Position numbers and translations under genes: made by a program. The notes below the pieces were generated by a model, which had not been told where the DNA came from, searched no databases, and saw only the letters and a list, made by a program, of their open reading frames with translations. Positions 8,422-18,000 of a stretch of 64,000 bases of DNA are shown one piece after another (positions within the stretch are counted from its first letter, which is position 1; every line of letters begins with the position of its first letter). This DNA comes from Anaeroplasma bactoclasticum (GTDB taxonomy: Bacteria > Bacillota_I > Bacilli_A > ML615J-28 > CAG-313): positions 1 to 64,000 of the forward strand of contig JAMPAL010000006.1 of assembly GCA_023667245.1 (NCBI GenBank). The letters run 5' to 3'.

Positions 8422-10587
8422 TTATTTTTGCTTTTTTTCAATGATGATGGTTCCCTTCTCAGATGTAATCCAAATTGTATCTTTATAGCGTTCTACTATT
8501 TTTGGAGATGGAAATGAAAAGCGATTTTGATATCCATTCATACAAATTGCTATATTGTATTGAACATTTTGAAATAGTGCATCTGTAGATGAAGTAGTAG
8601 ACCCATGATGAGGTACTTTCAAATAATCGACTGCCCCTATCTTTGGCAGCTGTCTTTCTACTTCCTTTTCTATGTCACCTGTAAACAAATAACTTCGTCC
8701 AAATAAGTGAGCAAGAATGACCAAACTATTGTTATTTTTATTTTGATAATCCTTTGTTGGAGAGAGAATTTGAAATTGATTATTTTGATATGTTAATCTA
8801 TCCCCTACTGACAGGCTTTGATATTGCACCCTATCTTTAACCATTTGATAAGTGGTAATATCATATTTACTACCATAAACTTGTTTGACTTGAAAGGTTT
8901 GAATCAGTTCTAAAAGCATTCCATTATGATCACTATCACCATGACTGATAATGATCGCATCTATACGCTTTACACCCTGTTTTTTGAGAAAGACAATAAG
9001 ATCATTCCCACTCGCTTCTCCTGTATCTATGAGTATATTGAGTTGATTATGCTTTCCTTGAATAAAGGTGGCTTCTCCTTTTGGTAAATCTAAAAAATAA
9101 ACCCTTTCATGTACATTTCCATACCCCCAATAAATCCAAATCAATTGTAATACTATGAAAAGATACCTTGCATATTTTCGAATTATTTTCCTTCTGTGAA
9201 TCAGCCAATAACATAGAAAATAATACAAAACAATAATAAATGATGGAACAAGTGGATAGGTAAATGTTAAGAAACGAATTTCCGCCAAATGATTCGTCAG
9301 TAATTGAAATATACTATACAACATCATAAATAGACTTTCAAGCCAAGGAATACATGTGGTCAAAAAAGCAAGCGGAAGTAAAATATAACTAACTACTGGA
9401 ATATAAATTAGATTATATAAAATGGATAAGAAAGAAATATCAGGTGAAAAGATAGTTACAACTGGAAGAGTAATAAATATGGCAATGCAGCTTATGGTGA
9501 TATTGGTTTTGATTTTACCAAGAATTCCTTTACAATTTGAAAGAAGCGGTGCACACAGTATAATTCCAATGGCAATTAAATAGGATAACATAAAATTATA
9601 TTGAAAAATATACATTGGATTAAGGCATAAAACCAAATAGGCATTGATACTAATCAAATCTATAGCACTAAACTTTAGTTGATATTGTCGATTCAACGTC
9701 TTTAAAATAAAGCCATTCACTACCCGCAATACCGAAACCATAAAACCAGATATGACATAGTATAATAACAAAATGGGAATAGAAAGAAAAGGAATATAGT
9801 TTTTCTTTATCTGAAGAAGGCGAAGTAACTTTTCTAACACTCCGACAATTAATCCGACATGTAACCCTGATATGACGAATAAATGACTAATCCCCATCTT
9901 TGCTATCTGCTCAGAAAGTTGACTATCAAATCTATCTTTATTCCCAATAGTCAATGCTTGAATCATACCTACCGATTCTGTATGAAAATGGTGTTCATAA
10001 TAATCACTCATGTTTTGATACAATTGGTATTTTCCAAATGTATGTTTGACATATGTCATTTCTCTTATTTCTATTTGTCCATAAATATTTTGGTAAGACA
10101 AATACGCCATGTAATCAAATCCACCTGGATAATGAGATTGATCTACACTCATTATCTCTCCTTGAATATAGTATACATCCCCTATATTCAGTTTATTTTC
10201 ACTATGATATAAGGCATATCCTTGTTTTAAATGCAATAAGATTTGAAAACATGTGGCCGTTTTCTTTATTTTTTCTATTTTGGCAATTCCCTCATATATC
10301 GGAGTATTTTGATATTGTTTCCACTGATGTTGATATGATTGTTTTCGAAAGACATATTGTCCAAAAATAAGACCTACTGCTACTAGAGCAAGGATACCAA
10401 ATGTTTTGTCTTGTATAAAATAACACAACCACAAGGCCAAAAAAACAATTAAAATAACGATACTTTCTTGTGCTATGCCAAAGAAACCTAGCGCAATTAA
10501 AATAAGAATATGAAAATAGCGATTGGCTAGTTTTCTATATAGTGATGAGCGCTTGAATGTCTTGAAAAAGCGTTTGACCAATACCAT
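8422..10587 (-). CDS. comEC: ComEC/Rec2 DNA uptake channel protein
   Basis: ComEC forms the membrane channel that carries single-stranded DNA into the cell during transformation. The 721-residue protein has the full family layout: N-terminal hydrophobic and soluble (DUF4131-like) part, the Competence domain with many membrane helices from about residue 210 to 490, and a C-terminal metallo-beta-lactamase-like domain. The latter has ISHGDSDHNG, LFTGDIE and VPHHGS, so its metal site looks intact. It starts 53 bases inside the end of comEA. There is no comEB between them. Confidence 0.93.
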   Translation of the reverse strand: MVLVKRFFKTFKRSSLYRKLANRYFHILILIALGFFGIAQESIVILIVFLALWLCYFIQDKTFGILALVAVGLIFGQYVFRKQSYQHQWKQYQNTPIYEGIAKIEKIKKTATCFQILLHLKQGYALYHSENKLNIGDVYYIQGEIMSVDQSHYPGGFDYMAYLSYQNIYGQIEIREMTYVKHTFGKYQLYQNMSDYYEHHFHTESVGMIQALTIGNKDRFDSQLSEQIAKMGISHLFVISGLHVGLIVGVLEKLLRLLQIKKNYIPFLSIPILLLYYVISGFMVSVLRVVNGFILKTLNRQYQLKFSAIDLISINAYLVLCLNPMYIFQYNFMLSYLIAIGIILCAPLLSNCKGILGKIKTNITISCIAIFITLPVVTIFSPDISFLSILYNLIYIPVVSYILLPLAFLTTCIPWLESLFMMLYSIFQLLTNHLAEIRFLTFTYPLVPSFIIVLYYFLCYWLIHRRKIIRKYARYLFIVLQLIWIYWGYGNVHERVYFLDLPKGEATFIQGKHNQLNILIDTGEASGNDLIVFLKKQGVKRIDAIIISHGDSDHNGMLLELIQTFQVKQVYGSKYDITTYQMVKDRVQYQSLSVGDRLTYQNNQFQILSPTKDYQNKNNNSLVILAHLFGRSYLFTGDIEKEVERQLPKIGAVDYLKVPHHGSTTSSTDALFQNVQYNIAICMNGYQNRFSFPSPKIVERYKDTIWITSEKGTIIIEKKQK

Positions 10588-11080
10588 TTACCTTTAATAA
10601 ATCTTCAATTTGTTGAAATGCGCCCACTTTTTCTCGATAAGATAAAATAGCATTCGCTTTCGAATCACCAATACCTGGAAGTGTCAATAATTCTGTTTTT
10701 GTGCAAGTATTGATGTTGATTTTGGAATGTTCTAGAGGTATAGAAACATCCCTATTTTCTCCTGTTTTTTCTATAACTATCTTTATATTTGATGTAATAA
10801 CTGATACCAAATTGAGATTGCTAATATTCGCATATGCTGTAAATCCTCCTGCTAGTTCAATTACATCGTATAACAATGATCCGCTTTCAACCTTATAAAT
10901 ACCAGGATGCATCACCTCACCTCTTAGATCGATTAAACAATCATTGGATGTATCCATAGTGAAGGAGGTAGATGTATTTGAACTAAGCGTAGGAGTACTA
11001 CCACAAGCTGGTAAAAAGAGGGTTAAGAGCAATGTTAACAAGATATACACCTTGTTATACCTATTTGATTTTATTTTCAT
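10535..11080 (-). CDS. comEA: ComEA-like DNA-binding protein, possibly a lipoprotein
   Basis: ComEA binds double-stranded DNA at the cell surface and passes it to ComEC. The 181-residue protein has an N-terminal hydrophobic segment (about 11-25), a Ser/Thr-rich linker, an SLBB domain (about 48-107, LRGEVMHPGIYKV), and a C-terminal helix-hairpin-helix pair (LPGIGDSKANAIL and VNGIGQ) typical of ComEA. The hydrophobic segment ends in LPAC (Cys26), which looks like a lipobox, although Pro at that position is unusual. ComEA is normally held by a plain membrane helix. GAAGGAGG precedes the ATG. Confidence 0.92.
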   Translation of the reverse strand: MKIKSNRYNKVYILLTLLLTLFLPACGSTPTLSSNTSTSFTMDTSNDCLIDLRGEVMHPGIYKVESGSLLYDVIELAGGFTAYANISNLNLVSVITSNIKIVIEKTGENRDVSIPLEHSKININTCTKTELLTLPGIGDSKANAILSYREKVGAFQQIEDLLKVNGIGQTLFQDIQALITI

Positions 11081-11134
11081 ATGTTTTTTCCTCCTTCACC
11101 CAATCATACGTCAAATAAATCATTAAAAAACGTA

Positions 11135-11164
11135 AAAACATCTATTATATGTAATAGATGTTTT
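11135..11164 (-). terminator. Terminator of the metal ATPase operon
   Basis: A perfect 13-bp stem with loop TATG is followed by T residues on the minus strand. It lies five bases after the ATPase stop. Confidence 0.88.
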
Positions 11165-11169
11165 ATTTT

Positions 11170-13029
11170 TTATTTTTTAGAATGCATTGCGCGCATAGCA
11201 TTGCAAATGGCAAGAACTGATACGCCCACATCGGCAAATATAGCTAGCCACATATTAGGTATAGCCACCATACTCCATATCAAAATGCCAATTTTAACTA
11301 ACAAGGCAAAAATGATATTTTCTTTTACAATATGCATCGTTTTTTTTACAATGCGTTTGGCATCGATGATGCTAGATAAGGTATCATACATCAAAACGAC
11401 ATCACTGGCCTCTATCGCACTATCACTTCCAACCCCACCCATTGAAATACCGATATCTGCACGCATTAAAACTGGTGCATCATTAATGCCATCTCCAACA
11501 TAAACTGTCGTACCTTGTGTATTTTTCTCCATAATTTCTTCTAAACAACCCACTTTATCAGTTGGCAATAATCCAGCATAATACTTACTCAAATGAAGTT
11601 GTCCTGCCACATATGAAGCCACTTGTTCATTGTCACCTGTTAGCATAATGGTTTGATATCCTTTGCTACTCAAATATGCTATCGTCTCAACTGCATCTGG
11701 TTTAATCTCATCCATAATTTCTATATATCCTAAATACAAGCTATCCTTTGCAAAATGAACAATGGTACCCACACTTTCTATCACTGGATAGGATATATGA
11801 TGAGTTTTCATAAGTTTATCATTTCCTGCTAAATAGGTATTTTCTTTCCATTTCGCAACAATTCCCATACCAGAAATTTCTTCTATCTCATCTGCAGATA
11901 TCGATATAGTCCGATTTTCAACATAATGAGTTATACACTTGGCAATTGGATGATTACTTTTCGATTCTGTCAAATACACAGCCTGATAAAAATCCTCTTC
12001 ATTTTCGGATATAGATACTTGTTGGACTACAAAATTTCCCTTTGTTAGTGTACCTGTTTTGTCAAACACAAAGGTATTGGCTTTATCTAGTATTTCAAAA
12101 TAATTACTTCCTTTAATTAGAATTCCTTTTTTAGATGCACCACCAATTCCTCCAAAAAAGCTCAATGGCACGCTAATGACCAAAGCACATGGACAACTAA
12201 CAACTAAAAAATTGAGTGCTTTAAATACCCAGGTTCCCCAGTCATGAGTAAACAAAGGTGGAATAAGCGCTATTACTGCTGCAAGACCAACAACAATAGG
12301 TGTATAATACCTTGCAAATTTGGCAATAAAATTTTCTGCCTTAGCCTTTTTACAAGACGCATTTTCCACTAACTCTAAAATTTTAGATACGGTTGAATCT
12401 TCAAATAATTTTGTTGTTTGAATTTCAATAACCGAGCCAATATTAATCATTCCACTTGTAACTTCCATTCCCTCTGTTACCTCTTTAGGCAAAGATTCAC
12501 CAGTTAAAGCTGCAGTATTTAAAAGTGTTGCACCTTTTTGAATAATACCATCTAATGGAATTTTTTCACCTACTTTTACAATAATTGTACTGCCAATTTC
12601 TACTTCAGAAGGGTCTACTATAATTTCTTCTCCATTTTCACCAATCTTTGTTGCAAAATCTGGACGAATATCCATCAAATTGGCAATTGAGTCTCTTGAT
12701 TTTCCCACTGCATAGTTTTCAAACAATTCACCAATCTGATAAAATATCATTACAACTGCTCCCTCTGCAGTTTCACCAATGATAAATGCTCCAATAGAAG
12801 CAATTAACATTAGAAAATTTTCATCCAATATTTTGCCATGTGCAATATTTTTGATTGCTTTTATCACGACTTTATAAGCGACTATCAAATATGCTAGTAA
12901 ATATCCACCAAAAATAATGTATGTCAAAAAATCTTGCCTTTTTGAATATACATGATCGATGATGCAGATTGGGATAAAAATGATTAATGAAAATAGAATT
13001 CGAATCAACTGCTTTTGATGCTTAGACAT
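11170..13029 (-). CDS. cadA: P1B-type heavy-metal ATPase (Cd/Zn/Pb-like)
   Basis: This ATP-driven pump exports soft divalent metals. The 619-residue protein has the transmembrane metal motif SCPCALVIS, the phosphorylation site DKTGTLTKG, the HP motif NHPIAKC and the hinge GDGINDAP. It lacks the usual N-terminal HMA domain, but a free HMA protein is encoded two bases upstream. CPC with a CadC-like regulator in the operon favours Cd/Zn/Pb over copper. The operon order is ArsR regulator, HMA protein, ATPase. The substrate is inferred from family and context. Confidence 0.92.
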   Translation of the reverse strand: MSKHQKQLIRILFSLIIFIPICIIDHVYSKRQDFLTYIIFGGYLLAYLIVAYKVVIKAIKNIAHGKILDENFLMLIASIGAFIIGETAEGAVVMIFYQIGELFENYAVGKSRDSIANLMDIRPDFATKIGENGEEIIVDPSEVEIGSTIIVKVGEKIPLDGIIQKGATLLNTAALTGESLPKEVTEGMEVTSGMINIGSVIEIQTTKLFEDSTVSKILELVENASCKKAKAENFIAKFARYYTPIVVGLAAVIALIPPLFTHDWGTWVFKALNFLVVSCPCALVISVPLSFFGGIGGASKKGILIKGSNYFEILDKANTFVFDKTGTLTKGNFVVQQVSISENEEDFYQAVYLTESKSNHPIAKCITHYVENRTISISADEIEEISGMGIVAKWKENTYLAGNDKLMKTHHISYPVIESVGTIVHFAKDSLYLGYIEIMDEIKPDAVETIAYLSSKGYQTIMLTGDNEQVASYVAGQLHLSKYYAGLLPTDKVGCLEEIMEKNTQGTTVYVGDGINDAPVLMRADIGISMGGVGSDSAIEASDVVLMYDTLSSIIDAKRIVKKTMHIVKENIIFALLVKIGILIWSMVAIPNMWLAIFADVGVSVLAICNAMRAMHSKK

Positions 13030-13030
13030 T

Positions 13031-13252
13031 TTATAACCCCACTATCTCACAATCTGGTTCTACTTTTTTCTTTGCCTTCTCAATGGCTTGAACGACTTGA
13101 TCATATTGTTCATCCACTATCTCAATTGTCATCTTTTGTGTCATAAAATGAATACTCACTTCAGTTACACCTTCAATTTTGGAAATGGCATGCTCCAATT
13201 CTTGAGCACAATTAGCGCAATCTAAATTCATAATTTTTACTATTTTTTTCAT
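13031..13252 (-). CDS. Free-standing HMA metal-binding protein
   Basis: This 73-residue protein has the ferredoxin-like HMA fold, with the metal site MNLDCANCAQEL (CxxC). It corresponds to the N-terminal domain that most P1B ATPases carry fused, and the adjacent ATPase lacks that domain. It probably delivers or senses metal for the pump. The sequence preceding CxxC (NLDCANC) is of the zinc/cadmium type rather than the MxCxxC copper type. AGAAGGAGA precedes the ATG. Confidence 0.9.
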   Translation of the reverse strand: MKKIVKIMNLDCANCAQELEHAISKIEGVTEVSIHFMTQKMTIEIVDEQYDQVVQAIEKAKKKVEPDCEIVGL

Positions 13253-13263
13253 ATTATCTCCTT

Positions 13264-13623
13264 CTATTCCATCACATGTTCTATTGCCATGCGATATATT
13301 TTTCCTACATGGTCATCTGCTAGGGCGTAGTAAACTTCCTTGCCTACTTTCCTAGACTGAATGAGTCTGGCCATTTTTAGGATTTTCAGTTGATGAGAAA
13401 TAGCAGATTTCGTCATATTGAGTACCTTTGAAATATCACACACACACAACTCTTGCGTATATAAAACCGAAAGTATTTTGGTTCTAGTTGGATCCCCCAA
13501 TACCTTAAATAATTCAGTTACGCCCAATAAATTTTCTTCTTTAGGCATCTCATGTTCTACCAAATTCACTTTATCTTCATGAACAAAGTTGTGTTTGCAG
13601 CACATCACGTCTTTTTCTGTCAT
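13264..13623 (-). CDS. cadC: ArsR/SmtB-family metal-responsive repressor (CadC-like)
   Basis: This 119-residue winged-helix repressor resembles CadC. It has N-terminal cysteines (MCCKHNF), the alpha-3 metal site ELCVCD, the recognition region MTKSAISHQLKILK, and a C-terminal helix with DDH and a later EH pair like the alpha-5 zinc site. It should release DNA on binding Cd, Pb or Zn. The ATG at 13623 is preferred because GAGGTGA lies at good spacing; an in-frame GTG at 13632 falls in the ribosome-site region. A strong inverted repeat lies just upstream, so it should be self-regulated. Confidence 0.9.
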   Translation of the reverse strand: MTEKDVMCCKHNFVHEDKVNLVEHEMPKEENLLGVTELFKVLGDPTRTKILSVLYTQELCVCDISKVLNMTKSAISHQLKILKMARLIQSRKVGKEVYYALADDHVGKIYRMAIEHVME

Positions 13624-13639
13624 TTTCTTCACCTCTTTC

Positions 13640-13667
13640 TAACAGTTGAATAGTTGTTCAACTGTTA
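13640..13667 (-). promoter_or_regulatory. ArsR-family operator of the cad-like operon
   Basis: A perfect inverted repeat with 11-base arms (taacagttgaa and complement) and a 6-base spacer. On the minus strand the core reads TGAACAACTATTCA, close to known ArsR/SmtB sites. Confidence 0.85.
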
Positions 13668-13669
13668 TT

Positions 13670-13698
13670 ATTATATGCTACTTGCACTAAAAATACAA
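13670..13698 (-). promoter_or_regulatory. Promoter of the cad-like operon
   Basis: TTGTAT (13693-13698) and TATAAT (13670-13675) with a 17-base spacer, immediately upstream of the inverted repeat. Confidence 0.75.
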
Positions 13699-13724
13699 CT
13701 CAAATGCTTCAAAATAATAAAAAA

Positions 13725-13752
13725 ACCTATTCAATATATGTATTGAATAGGT
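13725..13752 (-). terminator. Terminator after the LURP-type gene
   Basis: A perfect 12-bp stem with loop TATG, followed by T residues on the minus strand, five bases after the stop. Confidence 0.85.
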
Positions 13753-13757
13753 CTTCA

Positions 13758-14228
13758 TCATTTAGACGAGCATTTTTCAGCATCAATGGCCAAGACAAAC
13801 ATTAGGCAAGTCAATGCATCCTCATCATGATTGACACGAATTAGATATGTATCAGTAAAATGAAACAATTCTTTTTCTACTTTAGCAATTTGTTGATGAT
13901 TTGCATCGAGTATTGCATAGTCGAAACCAAATACACTTCCCTCAACAGTCCAACTTTTGAATTGAATATCATAATCATTCTTCAAAAGACGAAACTTTTT
14001 TCGGATGAATCCGACTAACTTTTCATGAATATAAACTTCAAAAGTAGGCAGCATCACCCATATTTTTTCTTTCAATGTAGCTACATGTATACCCTCTCGG
14101 TCATATACCTCTAAACAATGACCAATCGAAAATCTCCCCTTAACTTGGTAAATCACCTCGTCTTGTTCATTGTATATGTCATAGGAATCAAACCAACTCA
14201 TAAAACGTTGTTTAAATTTTAAAATCAT
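13758..14228 (-). CDS. LURP-one-related (LOR/YxjI-like) protein
   Basis: The 156-residue protein matches the LOR family, which has a Tubby-like beta-barrel fold. It shows the repeated short strand pattern YDIYNEQDEVIYQVKGRFS, HVATLKEK and QIAKVEKELFHFTDTYLI. Family members are small, mainly cytoplasmic, and of unclear biochemical role in bacteria. It overlaps the upstream gene by four bases (ATGA), so the two form an operon. Confidence 0.8.
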   Translation of the reverse strand: MILKFKQRFMSWFDSYDIYNEQDEVIYQVKGRFSIGHCLEVYDREGIHVATLKEKIWVMLPTFEVYIHEKLVGFIRKKFRLLKNDYDIQFKSWTVEGSVFGFDYAILDANHQQIAKVEKELFHFTDTYLIRVNHDEDALTCLMFVLAIDAEKCSSK

Positions 14229-14587
14229 GTCAAATAACTCCTTCTTGCCTCAAACAAAACTACCCCATCATGTGTAATCGTATAATCTTCTTTTTCGAAT
14301 AAATCCAACGCTTGATCCTTTGTAACATACAAGGTAATCTCTTTTTTCGTATAAATGTCTTGAAAAATGGCTTGGTAATCATACATTTGTCGATAATAAG
14401 ATACAGCTATTTCTAATTGGTCTTTTTTTCGCAAAACAACTGTTTGAATTTGGTTGGTTATGGCAGACTTGGCCTGTAAAAACAAAGGCATTTGCTTTCG
14501 AATAGTCACAATTAAAATCATAAAAAAAATCAAAAACAACACCAATACTATAAGTACAAGATATCCAATTTCTTCTTTTGTCATCAT
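14225..14587 (-). CDS. Small membrane-anchored protein of unknown function
   Basis: The protein has 120 residues with one strong hydrophobic segment (about 9-30) followed by a soluble domain of mixed strand and helix. I recognise no family. Two ATG codons in a row (14587 and 14584) follow GAGGAATA, and either could be used. It is the first gene of a two-gene operon with the LURP-type gene, behind a consensus promoter. Confidence 0.75.
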   Translation of the reverse strand: MMTKEEIGYLVLIVLVLFLIFFMILIVTIRKQMPLFLQAKSAITNQIQTVVLRKKDQLEIAVSYYRQMYDYQAIFQDIYTKKEITLYVTKDQALDLFEKEDYTITHDGVVLFEARRSYLT

Positions 14588-14607
14588 TATTCCTCTTCTT
14601 TGGTTTT

Positions 14608-14636
14608 ATTATACCAAAAAATAACTCATTTGTAAA
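14608..14636 (-). promoter_or_regulatory. Sigma-A promoter of the membrane protein / LURP operon
   Basis: TTTACA (14631-14636) and TATAAT (14608-14613) with a 17-base spacer. Confidence 0.8.
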
Positions 14637-14639
14637 GCA

Positions 14640-14970
14640 CAAAATTTTCTTTAGTAAACCATACTTTCCACAAAAAAGAATAGTTTCCGTGCAATCGCCT
14701 GAGAGTTTTAAATATTGCAAATAGACTAGCGATTTATACTAACTATTGCGGAACAAATAAAATATAACTTATTTATCCATTATTCTTTGTTACGAGTTCT
14801 TCTATTCTTGCCTCAAGTTCAGTAATATTTTATGCATAACTTTTATGCTGTCTCTAGTTGATATTCATAATATATCAAAAAAAATATTCCTTATGTGGCT
14901 TTGTAAAATTTTATATATCTATATCAAACTAGACTATAGGTAGCCTATTTCATTCACTTAGTAAATTAAC
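14640..14970. other. Intergenic stretch with a possible decayed gene
   Basis: There is no intact gene. On the minus strand at about 14770-14870 short reading-frame pieces (YEYQLETA, then in another frame ITELEARIEELVTKNNG before a stop) look like the end of a coiled-coil protein broken by a frameshift and a stop. The origin of the fragment is unknown. Confidence 0.4.
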
Positions 14971-14998
14971 AAAAAAGGCATGGCTCTGCGCCACGCCT
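14971..14998 (-). terminator. Terminator of the GH18 lipoprotein gene
   Basis: On the minus strand a 9-bp GC-rich stem (AGGCGTGGC with GCCATGCCT, one G-U pair) and 5-base loop is followed by six T residues. Confidence 0.9.
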
Positions 14999-15054
14999 AA
15001 TTCTTACATCTACAGCTTACTCAAAGCATTTCTATAAGAATAGAGAAATTTAAA

Positions 15055-18000
15055 TTAACTATGAATTGCTGCGTAAATGGCATTAATGACATTATCTGCA
15101 GTATCCTCAGAATAACACCAACACATAATACCTACACCATCCATACTATTTGCATATGCATATTTGGCTTTTACAACTTCTTCACTATCATAGGTGACAA
15201 ATATACGATCAGTTGCACTATATAAATAAGAACCTACGATTTGACCATTTTTATTCAACTCTGTATACTTGGTATATTTACCCGTTTGAAGTAAATATTG
15301 TATACCATTACCAAATACAGTTCCACTTGCAAATGAGCCTGGTACACCACTAATTTGAGTAAGTGTACCAGCCACACCCAAATAAGGATAAGTTGTATTG
15401 CTAGATGTTCCTGTGACTTTAAAAGCCTTCCCATATCCTGCTGTACCAATAATGAGTTTATGTCTAGAAAAGCCAAGGCTAACTAATCTTTCCACACCAT
15501 AGGCACAACCAAATCCATAACCACCATCATATGAGGAAGAATACATTGGAGAAAGATGGGATGTTTTATCTGTTCTATTCATATCATATGACATAATGTT
15601 AATGTAATCTAAATATTGATCTAATGTTTTGAAATCAAAACGATCTGATGCGGTACCCCAAGAACTAGCAGGAACAGCAGCACTTAAGAAATATGGTGTT
15701 CCCCTCTCATCTTGACGTTTATTCATTTCTGCTCTTAAATCCTTACAAAGTGCATTCATGCTAGATGCTACTACTTTTACTGTCGAAGAAACAGTTTCCC
15801 AGTCAATATCTAGACCATCTAAATTATATCTTTCTACTAAATCCATCAAATTCTTTACAAATACAGCTCGTTTTGTAGCATCAGCTGTAAGATTCATAAA
15901 GTTAGCACAACTTTGACTAGAAACTCCATTAACACTAGCAATTATACGTACACCATTTTCTCTTAGTGCTCTTACTTCATTCAAATAACTGGTATTATCT
16001 AATTGGCAAGTACCATCCGCATTGATAGTAATGAACGCATAATAAATAATGTCTAATGCTTCTTTTGTTGTATTGGAAAAAAGAGTTCCTTCTTGTTTGT
16101 ATCGATCATTGTATTGCTTATAAGCATACATTGCACCTGTTGAAAAATAAGTTGCCACTGGTGTTGAAACCAAATCATCAAATAAAATCGGATCAATGGT
16201 AATTGGTTTTGATTTTACTTGAGTTGTGCCATTGGCATAATGAATATTGACAGTAATAGTCACTTGTTGAGCCTTATGTGTTTGATTGATTTTGGATACT
16301 TTTCCTATACCATTTGCAATTTGATATAATGCTGGATTAGAACTAGACCATTCAAATGTAGCACCATTTAATGTAGTTGGTAAGTTATCTACCGTTTGTG
16401 ATGTTGCAATATCACTGACCAGACTTAAAATATCGCTTGGATCAATTTGGGCATCATCTATTTTCCAACAAGCATAAAGCGTTGTTGATTTATTTACAGT
16501 TGTTACCTTTGTACCTGTACACTCTTGATTGGTATACCATCCCATGAAAACATGTCCTGGTTTGGTTGGATTAATCAGTGTAGATGTACCTATATATTGT
16601 TTAACCACATAGGATGATGGAATTGTTAAATGTGCGTCATAGATTTCTATAGAAAGACCACAGGTTGTACTTGGTGCATCACCAAATGCTTGATTGGCTA
16701 CCACACGATCTCCTACTTCAACTGTTGAAAGCATTTGATAAGCAACTGCATATTCAGGATGTACAAAAATAAAGTAATCGGACGTTTTGGTCCCCGCATG
16801 CAGTCCAACACCAGATGCAATCACTTGATCTACTATATAAGTCTGCGATGTACTTTGATAACTAAATCCAATTTTTAAAGCGGATGCATACGTATCTGCT
16901 TCTCCTATCTTGCTTGTCTTGAATACAACAACTTCATTTGTGTAATGCGCCCAATAACCTGTACTATAATAATTGGTTGAAAATGTAGCATTTTTTTGTG
17001 GTTCACTACCTTGTATTGCACCTTCAAGGGTTCCACCATCTAAATAAAAATATACATCATAACGCGCAACATCTTGTTCTTCCTTGAGTTGTTCAATTTT
17101 TACCTCTAATTGGACTAACATATTTAAATGAACCACATAACCTTTAGCTTCTTCAGAAAGGGCTACATAAGCATTTCTAACTTCAACCACCGCTTGTTCA
17201 TCTGATAAGGTAAGCACTTCGATAGAAGGTAGTGCCAAAATACGTTCATCAACCATTGCAGCACTTTGTTGAAGCGCATTTTCTTCTTCTAATTGGCGTA
17301 ATTTTTGTTTCAATTGATTCAGTTTATCTACATTTGTTACATAGGCTTGAACAGCTTGTGATAAGTTATCATAAGCCAAACTCACTTGCTCAATTTGTTC
17401 TTTATCTGCTAAAGAAATGGTATCAACTGTAGGAAGCGCTTCTATCCATTGAACAACTTGACTTGCTTCTTCTTGTAATTGTTGTTCTTGTTCTAATTTT
17501 TTTAACTGATTTTCTAGGGCTATAAGCGTTTCAATTTGATTGACATAGACTTTAGCCTCTTCTTCTAATTCCTCATATAGTGCTCTAGCAGATTGCACTT
17601 TTTCTTGATCTTGTAATTGTAATTTTGTTACAGAAGGTAATGCCATAATGCAGTCATCAACTGCTTGTGCCCTTGCCTTCCACTCATTTTGTTGTGCTTC
17701 TTCTTGTAAAACTGCTAATTTTTCTTCTAAAAGCTCTAGTATAGAAAGTCCTACTACATACACTTTGGCCTCAGAATCTAATGAATCATAAGCTTGACGG
17801 GCATCACTTACTTGATTTTGATAATCTAAAGTCAATTCTTCTACATCTGGCAAAGCATCAATTTTTTGACTCACCAAATTTGCGAGCACACGCAATGCTT
17901 CATCTTCTTTTAAAGTATTCAGTTTGAATTCCAATTTTTCTAATTTTTCTATATTGCTAACGAATGCTTGAGCTTGCATAGATAATGCGTTGTAAGCAGT

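Noticed and set aside
14379-14720. A 113-residue open frame overlapping the small membrane protein gene
   Set aside because: It reads through the promoter and the coding sequence of the better-supported gene, has no ribosome site and contains no recognisable features.
15255-15476. Short open frames inside the GH18, GHL10 and M6 genes on either strand
   Set aside because: They lie in other frames of long, well-supported genes, lack ribosome sites, and have compositions typical of shadow frames.
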